Positions 55,503 to 64,000 of a DNA stretch of 64,000 bases are shown piece by piece. The notes beneath the pieces were generated by a model that was not told the DNA's origin, did no database searches, and worked only from the letters and a program-made list of their open reading frames with translations. How positions within the stretch are numbered: the stretch's first letter is position 1; the number at the start of each line of letters is the position of its first letter. The position numbers and the translations under genes are program-made. The stretch lies in assembly GCA_012274445.1 (NCBI GenBank), contig JAAROD010000094.1, forward strand, positions 62,001-126,000. Reading direction: 5' to 3'. Origin of the DNA: Sclerotiophoma versabilis (lineage: Eukaryota > Ascomycota > Dothideomycetes > Pleosporales > Didymellaceae).

Positions 55503-56939
55503 CTAGACCTTGTAGAAGCAGAAGGCGTGGTAAAAGTCGCTCGCAGCGAGCTCGTCCTCGCGGGTCAGTAGCTGGCCGGTCCGGCGGTCCCTCACGCCCA
55601 TGCGCTCGCTCAGCGGGCCCAGCTCGGGGTCGTCCTTTTGCTCTTCCCAGACCTCGCGGAAGGGCTTGCGGTACTGCAGCTCCAGGTTGTAGTCCTCGGC
55701 CAGGGCGCGGAAGGCCTCCCAGGGCACGACGTACTCGGGGGCCTCGACGGCCTCCTCGAGCCAGTAGAAGTACTTCCAGCCGTAGGGCGGGCGGAAGGTG
55801 CCGTCCGGGGGCGTCTTGCCGGAGAACTTGACGCGGTATATGCTGTTGCCGAAGGTGAAGCCCTCTTCCTCGACCTCGCCGTCTTCGTGGTCGGCGGGGG
55901 CGTCTTTGTTGATGTCCTTGTCTTTGTCCTTGTCCTTGTCCTTGTCCTTGTCTTTGTCCTTGTCTTTGTCCTTGTCCTTGTCCTTGTTGTTGTCCGTGTC
56001 ATGGCAGTCGTCGGGCTTCGGGCTGTCGAGGCTCTTCTCCGGGTCCCAGTCGTCGTCGTCGTCGCTGGCAAAGGCGGGGCGGTCGTCGTCGTCGGCAGCG
56101 GCCGCGGCGGGCGGGGCGGTGCCGCGGGCCTTGTGGTAGTCGACGACCTTGCTGGACAGGGTGTCGGAGTTGGGGATGCAGCCGATGAAGCGGCCGCCCT
56201 TCTTCAGGGCGCCGGCGACGTTGCGCAGCATGCCCTTGGCCTTGGCCTCGGACTCGAAGGCGTAGTGCATGCAGAACATCATGGTGACCATGTCCCAGCC
56301 GCCGCCGCCCCAGCGCTGGCTGACGGCGTTGCCGGGGCCGACGGCCGGGTCGATGCCGACGTCGCGGATGATGGGGATGTCGCCCAGCCACTCGGCGAAG
56401 CAGTCCTTTGCGTAGAACTCGGCGTGGAAGAGGCGGCGGGTCTTCTTCTGCATCTGCGCGTACCGGTCCTTGGCCTGCTTGATGGACACGTCGGCCGGGT
56501 CGCAGCCGACGTACAGCTCGACCTTGCGCGAGGCCTGCCACTTCTGCAGGTCGCCGCCCTTGCCGCAGCCGATGTCGAGGATCTTGAGGTTGCGCTCGTC
56601 GCCGATGAACTTGTGGATGAGCGACGACTTGACCCAGTTGTTGTAGCTGCGCAGGCCCTTGATCTTGCTGTCCGTCTGCCGCCACTCGCGCCCGCGCTCC
56701 GGCACCATGTTGTAGTGCTGCTTGACCACGTCGTGCACCCCGCGCGACGCCGCCTCCTGCTGCGCCGTCCTGGCCGCCTGCTGCTCGCGCTCCAGCTGCC
56801 GGCGCCGCGCAGCCTCGCGGTCGGCGGCGGAGAGGCGCGATGCGGCGCCGGGCCGCTTGCGTTGGCGCGGCGGGGAGCGCGAGCGTGAGTGCGAGCGTGA
56901 GCGCGACCTCGACGCTGGGCGGCCGCGTTTCTCGGCCAT
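55503..56939 (-). CDS. ABD1: mRNA cap guanine-N7 methyltransferase
   Basis: This intronless gene encodes 478 residues from the ATG at 56939. The N-terminus is Arg/Ser-rich (RSRSRSHSRSRS). The catalytic core has HYNMVPERGRE, LRSYNNWVKSSLI (GTP/cap side), motif I LDIGCGKGGDLQKW (121-134), VGCDPADVSI, MMFCMHYAFES and GGRFIGCIPNSDTL. The C-terminal half resumes at FGNSIYRVKF and ends VFYHAFCFYKV-like. It methylates the G cap of nascent mRNA in the nucleus. An acidic and Lys-Asp repeat insert (about residues 265-360, with (KD)n at about 318-343) lies in the region that is variable in this family. It is head-to-head with RPN7 across 271 bp. Confidence 0.93.
   Translation of the reverse strand: MAEKRGRPASRSRSRSHSRSRSPPRQRKRPGAASRLSAADREAARRRQLEREQQAARTAQQEAASRGVHDVVKQHYNMVPERGREWRQTDSKIKGLRSYNNWVKSSLIHKFIGDERNLKILDIGCGKGGDLQKWQASRKVELYVGCDPADVSIKQAKDRYAQMQKKTRRLFHAEFYAKDCFAEWLGDIPIIRDVGIDPAVGPGNAVSQRWGGGGWDMVTMMFCMHYAFESEAKAKGMLRNVAGALKKGGRFIGCIPNSDTLSSKVVDYHKARGTAPPAAAAADDDDRPAFASDDDDDWDPEKSLDSPKPDDCHDTDNNKDKDKDKDKDKDKDKDKDKDKDKDINKDAPADHEDGEVEEEGFTFGNSIYRVKFSGKTPPDGTFRPPYGWKYFYWLEEAVEAPEYVVPWEAFRALAEDYNLELQYRKPFREVWEEQKDDPELGPLSERMGVRDRRTGQLLTREDELAASDFYHAFCFYKV
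55912..55988. repeat. in-frame hexanucleotide repeat coding (Lys-Asp)n
   Basis: CTTGTC/TTTGTC units (reverse strand GACAAG/GACAAA) run about 13 times inside ABD1 and encode alternating Lys and Asp. The repeat length is a multiple of three, so the frame is kept. Confidence 0.9.
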
Positions 56940-57210
56940 GGTGTGCTTCGTTGCTGGTTGCGGGTGGCCGTGGGCACTGCGTCCGCGGCGTGGACGGGGG
57001 ACGGGGGACGGGGGACGGGGGACGGTGGACGGTGGACGGGCCCAGCTGCAGCTCCACCGCGCCAAGGCGTGCATCATCGCCTCTCCAAACAATCACCACG
57101 CCCGCCCTCGCCGTCCACCTCTACCGTCCACCTCTACCGCCCACCCCGCCCACCCCGCCCACCTCACCACCGCCCCTCACACACGCCCTCGCACACGCCC
57201 TCCCGCCGCC
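56940..57210. promoter_or_regulatory. divergent ABD1/RPN7 promoter with minisatellites
   Basis: 271 bp between the two start codons. A GGGGGAC-type heptamer array (about 56,991-57,040) and a CTCTACCGTCCAC / CGCCCACCC array (about 57,117-57,170) fill most of it. Confidence 0.7.
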
Positions 57211-58772
57211 ATGGGCGACCCGCAGTTCGCCAAGTACCCCGACCTGCAGCTGGCCCAGCATGTCTTCCAGCTCACGAATCCCGCCGCCTCCAGGGCCGCC
57301 AAGCAGTCGTCGCTCGCGACGGTGCAGGCGGCCATCCAGGCGAACAGCATGGCCCCGCTGTACCGCTACCTCGCCCACCCGACCGACGGCGTGCTGAACG
57401 CGCCGGGCGAGGGCTCCGCCGACCAGCCCACCGCCCACCGCCGGCCGTCGGCCAGCATCGCCAGCATGCTCGCCACACGGACGCCCTCGCTCGACGCCCC
57501 GCTGGCGTGGGACGAGACGCTGTACGGGCGGCTCCAGGCCGAGAACGAGAAGGAGCTCGACGCCATCCAGAAGGAGGAGGACGAGGCGGCAGAGAAGGCC
57601 GGCGAGACCGAAGTCCAGGCGGCGCGGGGCAAGCGGGCGGAGCTGTACAACCGCATCGGCGACAAGGTGCGCTGCACTGCGCGTGGGCTCACCGGGGCAT
57701 GCTGACACTGCGCAGGACAAGGCCATCGCCAGCTACGAGGCCATCTTCGACAAGACGGGCATCCTCGGCACCAAGATCGACCTCGTCCTCGCCATCATAC
57801 GCCTCGCCCTCTTCTTCGCCGACAAGGTGCTCGCCAAGAAGAGCATCGAGCGCGCGGCCGCGCTGGTCGACAGCGGCGGCGACTGGGACCGCCGCAACCG
57901 GCTCAAGGCCTACACCGGGCTGCACCTGCTCACCGTCCGCTCACACGCCCAGGCCGCGCCCCTGCTGCTCGACAGCCTGTCCACCTTCACCAGCTACGAG
58001 CTGTGCAGCTACTCCAGCCTCGTCGTCTACGCCATCCTCGCCGGCTCCTCGTCGCTGAAGCGCGTCGACTTCAAGGCCAAGGTCGTCGACGCGCCCGAGA
58101 TCAAGGCCATTGTGGGCAGCGGCGAGGAGAAGCTCTCGGCCATTACAGGCCAGACCTCGGCCGGCCCCGCCGCGGGCGACGAGGGCATGGACGACGGCTC
58201 GACCTCGACCTCGACGGCCACACCGGCGCCGACTGCCGTCAACCTGACCACGCTGGGCGGGCAGCAGGACAAGGAGGCCGCCGTCGACTTTGCGCCGCTG
58301 TCCAAGCTCGTCAAGAGCCTGTACGAGGGCAACTACAAGCACTTCTTCGCCGCGCTGGGCGAGGTCGAGACCAGCTTCCTCAGCCAGGACCGCTACCTCT
58401 ACGAGCACCGCGGCTGGTATGTGCGCGAGATGCGGCTGCGGGGCTACCAGCAGCTGCTGCAGTCGTACCGCGTCGTCGGCCTGCAGAGCATGGCCAACGA
58501 CTTTGGCGTCACCGTCGACTTCCTCGACAAGTGAGTGGAAGACGTGCACGCCGCGGGCACACACACTAACACCAGCCAGGGACCTCGCCAAGTTCATCGC
58601 CGCCGACCGCATCCCGTGCACCATCGACCGCGTCAAGGGCATCATCGAGACGAACCGGCCGGACGACAAGAACAAGCAGTACGCGGACGTGGTCAAGCAG
58701 GGCGACCAGCTCATCACAAAGCTGCAAAAGTACGGCCAAGCCGTGAGGTTGAGGGGCAGCGAGCGCGGATGA
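57211..58772 (+). CDS. RPN7: 26S proteasome regulatory subunit Rpn7
   Basis: Three exons (57211-57666, 57716-58530, 58580-58772) with introns of 49 bp each give 487 residues. Features include YPDLQLAQHVFQL near the start, a helical repeat region (ELYNRIGDK-DKAIASYEAIFDKT, KIDLVLAIIRLALFF, GDWDRRNRLKAYTGLHLL) and a C-terminal PCI domain (about 290-460: LVKSLYEGNYKHFFAALGEVE, LYEHRGWYVREMRLRGYQQLLQSYR, GVTVDFLDK-DLAKFIAADRIPCTIDRVKGIIETN). It is a lid subunit of the 19S particle. A low-complexity Ser/Thr/Ala insert (about residues 235-270) is a species-specific loop. Start chosen: CGCCATGGG context. Confidence 0.93.
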
Positions 58773-59966
58773 GCGAGCCGAAGTCACGACTGGCATGTGT
58801 AATGATCTGAGCAGTAGACCCAAGCCGTCCGCGAATGCAGGACGAGCAACGAACAAGATGTATTTGAATTGTCCGTGCGCCATGCATCTCGTGTCAGTCA
58901 ATAGCAGTACCATGTACTCCGTACTCACCCAGCCATACCCATGCCACCCTCCGCTCGGACCCAGATCCCACCTAATCCCCGCGGCTTCCGCAGCCATCTC
59001 CGCACCGGTATGAGCGCACTGTTGCACGGCAGGTCGGTTCATGACTGTAATCTCAGCCTCTCTTCCTTTCTTTCTTTCTTTCTTTCTTCTTTCTTCTTTC
59101 TTTCTTCCATCCTTCCATCCTTCCATCCTTCCATCCTTCCATTCTGGCTACTTCACATCCACCCTCCCACGCGGCCCGGCAAGATACGCGACCGCGACAG
59201 GGCCCTAGCTCCTCACCCACGCGAGTGGGGTGGAGATCAGCAGCCGCTACCATGTCGCCGTCATCGGCGCTGCGTCTGCGTCTGCAACTGAGCGAGGGAG
59301 TGCGGTGTGTTACTGGGAGTGGGAGTAGAATTGGAAGTGGAACTAGAATTGCGACTGCGACTGCGACTACAACTACAACTACAACTTCAACTACAACTAC
59401 AACTACAACTGGCGTCAGAGGTAAGTTGCCTGTTTTTTCTTTTTACCCGTCAATATCCATGACCGCTGCTGGCTTTCGGCCGTCAAATGGACCGGGCTAT
59501 GGGTGTTTAGTGGTTAAGGGCTGGGTGTTTAGTGGTCAAGGGCTGGTGTCAGTGTTAAGGGCTGGTGTCAGTGTTAAGGGCTGGTGTCAGTGTTAAGGGT
59601 TGGTGCGAGCGCCGGCAACTAACGGGGATGCTCGTTGCTGGACTCATCCTGGACCCCTCCATGATGGTGGGGCGTCATGGCCGTGTCTTCTCACGCATCA
59701 CGGCGCTTTTTATTCCTTTCACTCTTTCCACTCTTTCCACTCTTTCCACTCTTTCCACTCTTCCGCTCTTCCACTCTTCCACTCTTCCACTCTTTCTAGC
59801 TCGCCTTCCCGGCTCAGACCCTGACTGCTGACAGTGGATAGTGACGCGCTCTCTCTTCACCCTCACCACACAGCACGCCCCGCGCCCTGCATCGCACACT
59901 GCACTTTGCCCTCCCTCCCACTCCACACTCGGCCCACGCCCCCCACGACGGCCCCCCGCTCGGACC
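58773..59966. other. repeat-rich spacer between RPN7 and ALT
   Basis: No gene is supported. It contains a pyrimidine run of CTTT then CCTTCCAT units (about 59,060-59,143), CAACTA units (about 59,350-59,410), a 19-bp tandem unit starting AGGGCTGGTGTCAGTGTTA repeated three times plus a partial copy (59,539-about 59,605), and CTCTTTCCA units (about 59,714-59,795). The last 100 bp are the ALT leader. Confidence 0.7.
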
Positions 59967-61493
59967 ATGGCTGGCATCACTGAGACCGAGACGGTGCTCA
60001 CGCTCGAGAACATCAACCCACACGTCCGCGCCGCCCGGTATGCGGTCCGCGGCGAGCTGGCGGTCAAGTCGGAGCAGTACCGCGCGAAGCTGGCCAAGGG
60101 CGAGGGCAAGGAGCTGCCCTTCGACACGGTCATCGCCGCCAACATCGGCAACCCGCAGCAGCTGGACCAGAAGCCCATCACCTTCTTCCGCCAGGTCGCC
60201 TCGCTGCTGGAGAACCCGCAGCTGCTCGAGCACGAGGAGCTGCTCACGGGCAGCCTGGGCTACCAGACCGACGTCGTCCAGCGCGCACGCAAGCTGCTAA
60301 AGGAGGTCAGCAGCGTCGGCGCATACTCGCAGTCCCAGGGCGCCCCCGGCATCCGCGACTCGGTCGCCAAGTACATCGAGCGCCGCGACGGCTACCCCTC
60401 GAGCCTGGAGAGCGTCTACCTCAGCAACGGCGCCTCGTCCGGCGTCAACACCCTCCTGCACGTCATCTGCGCAACGCCCGAGACGGGCATCATGGTCCCC
60501 ATCCCCCAGTACCCGCTCTACACCGCCACCCTCTCCGTCCTCGACGCCCGCTGCGTCCCCTACTACCTCGACGAGGCCGCCAACTGGGGCACCAGCTTGG
60601 CCGCCATCCAGGAGAGCTACGACAAGGCCAAGGCCGAGGGCACCGACGTCAAGGCCATCTGCATCATCAACCCGGGCAACCCCACCGGCGCCTCGCTGCC
60701 CGCCGACGACATCAAGAGCGTGCTCAAGTTCGCCGCCAAGAACAAGCTCGTCGTCATCGCAGACGAAGTCTACCAGACCAACGTCTTCGTCGGCGAGTTC
60801 ATCTCCTTCAAGAAAGCCCTGCGCGACCTGCAGAAGGATGCCCCCGGCCAGTACGACAACATCGAGCTGGCCTCCCTGCACTCCGTCTCCAAGGGCATGG
60901 TCGGCGAGTGCGGCCACCGCGGCGGCTACTTTGAGCTGGTCGGCTTCCACCCGGAAGTCGCCGCCGAGATCTACAAGTTCATCTCCATCCAGCTGTGTCC
61001 GCCCGTAATCGGCCAGTGCATCGTCGAGATGATGGTCAACCCGCCAAAGGAGGGCGAGCCCAGCTACGCGCTCTACAAGCAAGAGTACGACGGCATCTTC
61101 AAGGGCCTGAAGGAGCGCGCCTACGCCCTGTACGAAGCCTTTAAGAAGATGGAGGGCGTTGAGTGTGGGGAGCCACAGGTCAGTACCACTCCATTCAACA
61201 ACCCTGCCCTGACCTGACCATCTAACCTTGACTACCAGGGCTCCATGTATCTCTTCCCCACCATCAAGCTCCCCGCCAAGGCCCTCGAGCAGGCCAAGAA
61301 AGAAGGCCGCGCCGCCGACGAGTTCTACTGCTTCCGCATGCTCGACGCAACCGGCGTCTGCACCGTCGCCGGCACCGGCTTCGGGCAAAAGGATGGCACC
61401 TTCCACTTCCGCACCACCTTCCTCGCCCCGGGCACCGACTGGACCCAGCGCCTGGTCAAGTTCCACGAGGACTTTATGAAGGAGTTCAAGTAG
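59967..61493 (+). CDS. ALT1: alanine aminotransferase (glutamate-pyruvate transaminase)
   Basis: Two exons (59967-61178, 61239-61493) with a 60-bp intron encode 488 residues. PLP class I/II fold landmarks include ANIGNPQQLDQKPITFFRQV, YSQSQGAPGIRDSVA, SNGASSGVNTLLHVI, PIPQYPLYTA, INPGNPTGASL, VIADEVYQTNVF, LHSVSKGMVGECGHRGGYFE (PLP lysine K309) and FHFRTTFLAPG near the end. It swaps amino groups between alanine and 2-oxoglutarate. The cytosolic/mitochondrial form is not settled: the N-terminus (MAGITETETVLTLENINPHV) shows no clear targeting peptide. ATG at 59967 has a good context (ACCATGG). Confidence 0.93.
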
Positions 61494-62992
61494 CGTTGTG
61501 TTTGAGATTCGGTGCGTTGGATACATGGCAGGTGATTGACGAGATGAGATGACGTTAGAAGCCTATCAGTTGAAACACATACATAAGAGGAGAATAAAGT
61601 CGAAATCAACACCCTTGGCATGGCCACACATGCCCGCCAAAAAAAGACCCCCATGCATCCTCTGCCCCTCTCTTATTTCTACACTCCATCGTGCACCGTC
61701 CCAGAACACCGCCTCCCTGCACTCCACCTATTCACCTCCATCTCACGCTGAGTACATGCTTTCTCTTCCCATGATTGGATCTGTCAGTCGCGATGATGCG
61801 GGAGAATTATGCTGGAGAATAATAGTTACAGATATAGTTTTTTTTTTCTTTTCTTCCTTTAGTCTGCATCTCTCATGTCTCTCGTCTCTTATATGTTATG
61901 TTGCATGTCTCTTGTTTGTTATATTATCTTGTTTTGTTTTGTTTTGTTTTGTTTCTTGATAGTTGTATTATAAGATAAGTAGATACTGCAAACTTAGTGA
62001 ATAAGTATGAATAATATAGATTGATATATAGAAGACTACTTATCTTAGAAAGAAGACCAATTATACTCCTTATACACCTACCTATAATACAGCTAGATCA
62101 CTACTGTATCTCTACACTTATAAGTTTGCTTTATACATGCCAAGCAGCTGTCTACAGTGCACTCTGCACTTACGCACCTAGCGTACCCAGAAAATAAGAG
62201 TCCGCATGTTTGCTTGTTACTATGAATAGAATAGGATAAGACGATATAGTCGAGTTTTACCGGGGTCTAGAAGGATAAACTGCAGAAACATAAGATTATA
62301 GAAAATACAAAGATATAAAAATATAAAATCGCAAAAACAAATACAAAACAGCCCAACACACCGTATCTCCATCGTCCCAGACTAACAGCAATCCTAGCTA
62401 GCACACTCGATGTTCCTCGGACATGTCCAGCCTACAAATTACCCCGTATCCAACCATTACTTAACAACAAACACCGCCGCCCTACGAGAACCCATCCCAT
62501 CCCATCCCATCCCATCCCATTCCATCCCATCCCGCCTTTGCACCAACCCGCAAAACGAACGTATTCGTCCGACCGAAACTTCCACCGTACATCTTCTACC
62601 ACGGTAGGATATAAGATTGTCTTACTATAATCGGGATGGTATTGCAAGTGCGACAAACTTACTTACTTCCACCACGTGCACTGCATCAATAGGGAACAGT
62701 CCCATGCGTGCCTGTCGTCTAATACTATAAGCACCCGACAGCAGCTAGAAAGACCACCTCTCGTTAGTAGATAGTCGCAAGTGTTGTGGGTGCAGACCGG
62801 GGATGTGGTACAGAGGTTCAAGATTGGTTCTTTCCTGGCTGCGACGTGCATGGGATGAGAAGTAGTAGTGAGTTTTGTGACGCTCAAGCTGGTCGCGTAT
62901 ACATGTGCTTGCTTGTTTCTACATGACCAACTAGAACGTAACCCCCAAGGTATCATCATGACACGAAAACCACGCACGTCGCCCCGCAAGCG
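61494..62992. other. AT-rich spacer, no supported gene
   Basis: It contains a poly-T run (about 61,838-61,848), TTTTG units (about 61,929-61,953) and CCCAT units (about 62,490-62,532). Composition falls sharply from the GC-rich block to AT-rich after about 61,800. Nothing else is recognised. Confidence 0.55.
62490..62532. repeat. CCCAT microsatellite
   Basis: About eight CCCAT units with one TCCAT variant. Confidence 0.8.
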
Positions 62993-64000
62993 TCATGTCT
63001 GCGACGGTCTCCGTGTGCTGAACGGATTATCGCCCGTCTCGATTGTCGTCGTCGTCCTCTGGCCTATGCACTCCCGGTCCAGTTCCGCAAACCAGTCGTA
63101 TTCACTTTTGGCAAGACTGCCCGTTCCCTGGCTTATCGGTTTGAACAGACTGTGCTGTGATTCCTGGCTCGATCGGCGATTGTTGGACAACGTCTTGCCG
63201 AGCGAAGATGCAATGCTGCTCTTGCTCTTGTGCTCTGTTTTGGTGTGTGAGTCCTTGTTGGGCCGGCGTTCGAAATTCTGTGCGATGGTGTCAAAGCGGC
63301 CCGAAGGCTGCTGCTGCAACGGTATGCCCGGAGACACAGGCGGCGTCTTGAAAGCGGCTTGTTCCGCTAATCCAATGCCTGGCTGTCCGTCGAAGCTGTT
63401 CTTCGGGTACTCCTCGATGTGAACGACAATCTCCTTGACAACCAGGATCCTGTTGGTGGCGAATGAGCTGATGATGGGCCAGAAGATGGGGATGGAGGCG
63501 CAGAGGATGGCGATGTTGACCTCCAGCACGCTGAAGATGTATACGATGGGTGTGTAGTAGGACATGTCGAGGGTGGGAAAGGTGCCGGCGCGGGTCAAGC
63601 AGAGCGATATCACGCGGCCCATCGATACTGCAGCGACACTGAAGTGGTGTTAGCACTGAGAAGAAAGCGACGTTGCACGGAACTTACACTCCACCCATGG
63701 CGAAGAGAGCAATGAGTCCCACTCTGCTTCTACCCGTAATTCGTAGCACCCCAAGGAACGGTAAGGGCAGAAGCAAGACGGTAATGTCAAGAAACATGTT
63801 GACTGCAGCATGAGCAGCCCACATGGCGAAGAACTTACTCGGATCCTTTGAGCCCCACCCCACGCAAGTGCCCTCTAATGTATATTTCCAGGCTTTTGCA
63901 ATGGGCCGGCAAGGAAACAATGCTAGGAGGAAGAAAGAAAAGCCCCACAAAGCGGAGACAACGATCACGGCCCAGATACATTTTCGTGCGAGTCGGTACT
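62993..64000 (-). CDS. rhodopsin-domain integral membrane protein (PTH11-like), 5' end outside window
   Basis: The 3' part of a minus-strand gene: exon 64000-63689, intron, exon 63638-62993 (GG|VVAAVSMGRV across the junction). At least four membrane segments are visible: WAVIVVSALWGFSFFLLALF, FFAMWAAHAAVNMFLDITVLLLPLPF, a segment around VGLIALFAMGG and one around YIFSVLEVNIAILCASIPIFWPI. CRPIAKAWKY-x-GTCV is the usual extracellular loop of the fungal Rhodopsin family. A long Ser/Thr-rich cytosolic tail (about 140 residues) follows. Members include PTH11-type receptors that sense surfaces. The gene has no visible damage here, unlike the paralogue at 25,849-27,364. Confidence 0.85.

Noticed and set aside
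55638..56888. 416-codon open frame on the plus strand opposite ABD1
   Set aside because: It is the antisense of a GC-rich real gene; its Val/Leu repeats mirror the Lys-Asp repeat and no domain is recognised.
56722..58058. Long plus-strand open frames across the ABD1 5' end and RPN7
   Set aside because: They are out of frame with RPN7 and rich in Arg/Pro as expected from shifted GC-rich codons.
57941..58717. 258-codon minus-strand frame opposite RPN7
   Set aside because: Antisense shadow of the PCI domain region.
60297..61526. 409-codon open frame on the minus strand opposite the alanine aminotransferase
   Set aside because: Antisense shadow caused by strong C/G third-position bias; no domain or signal.

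Overview
The window is from a filamentous ascomycete, most likely a Dothideomycete of the Pleosporales type. The genes carry short introns (about 48-75 bp) with GT..AG ends. The gene set is typical of plant-associated fungi: GH43 arabinan-degrading enzymes, a trypsin-like protease, a BIM1/X325 copper protein, HsbA, PTH11-type receptors, a HET protein and a LaeA-like methyltransferase. A large AT-rich block shows repeat-induced point mutation (RIP). Species cannot be assigned from the sequence alone.

Bases 1 to about 14,500 are an AT-rich compartment in which CpA and TpG are almost all converted to TpA. It holds nested Ty3/gypsy chromodomain retrotransposons. A complete element lies on the minus strand (2618-9374, 187-bp LTRs, 5-bp target duplication TATAC) inside an older gypsy element on the plus strand (1850-2617 continuing at 9375-about 12,170). 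The 3' end of a second copy of the younger family lies at 1-1849 in the opposite orientation. A decayed pogo/Fot1-like DDE transposase follows (about 14,080-15,597). Its 3' end is only lightly mutated, so the RIP signal fades towards the genes.

Bases 16.5-21.6 kb hold three secreted GH43-type glycosidases (+,-,+) that look like an arabinan or arabinose side-chain degradation set. From 23 to 30 kb there is a broken FAD-linked oxidoreductase, a broken rhodopsin-domain membrane protein and an intact six-exon FAD-linked oxidoreductase. From 31 to 46.5 kb sparse genes are separated by long gene-poor DNA: a small conserved-looking protein, a trypsin, a BIM1-like protein, a 603-residue coiled-coil protein, a LabA-like NYN-LOTUS protein, a HET-domain pseudogene and an HsbA-like protein. 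From 46.8 to 53.2 kb lie an MFS exporter, a FAD monooxygenase and a LaeA-like methyltransferase, which resemble tailoring genes without a core synthase.

Bases 54-61.5 kb are a GC-rich housekeeping block (PEX11, cap methyltransferase ABD1, proteasome RPN7, alanine aminotransferase) whose spacers are crowded with simple and tandem repeats, including a six-copy CCAAT-box array upstream of PEX11. The window ends inside a PTH11-type rhodopsin-domain gene.
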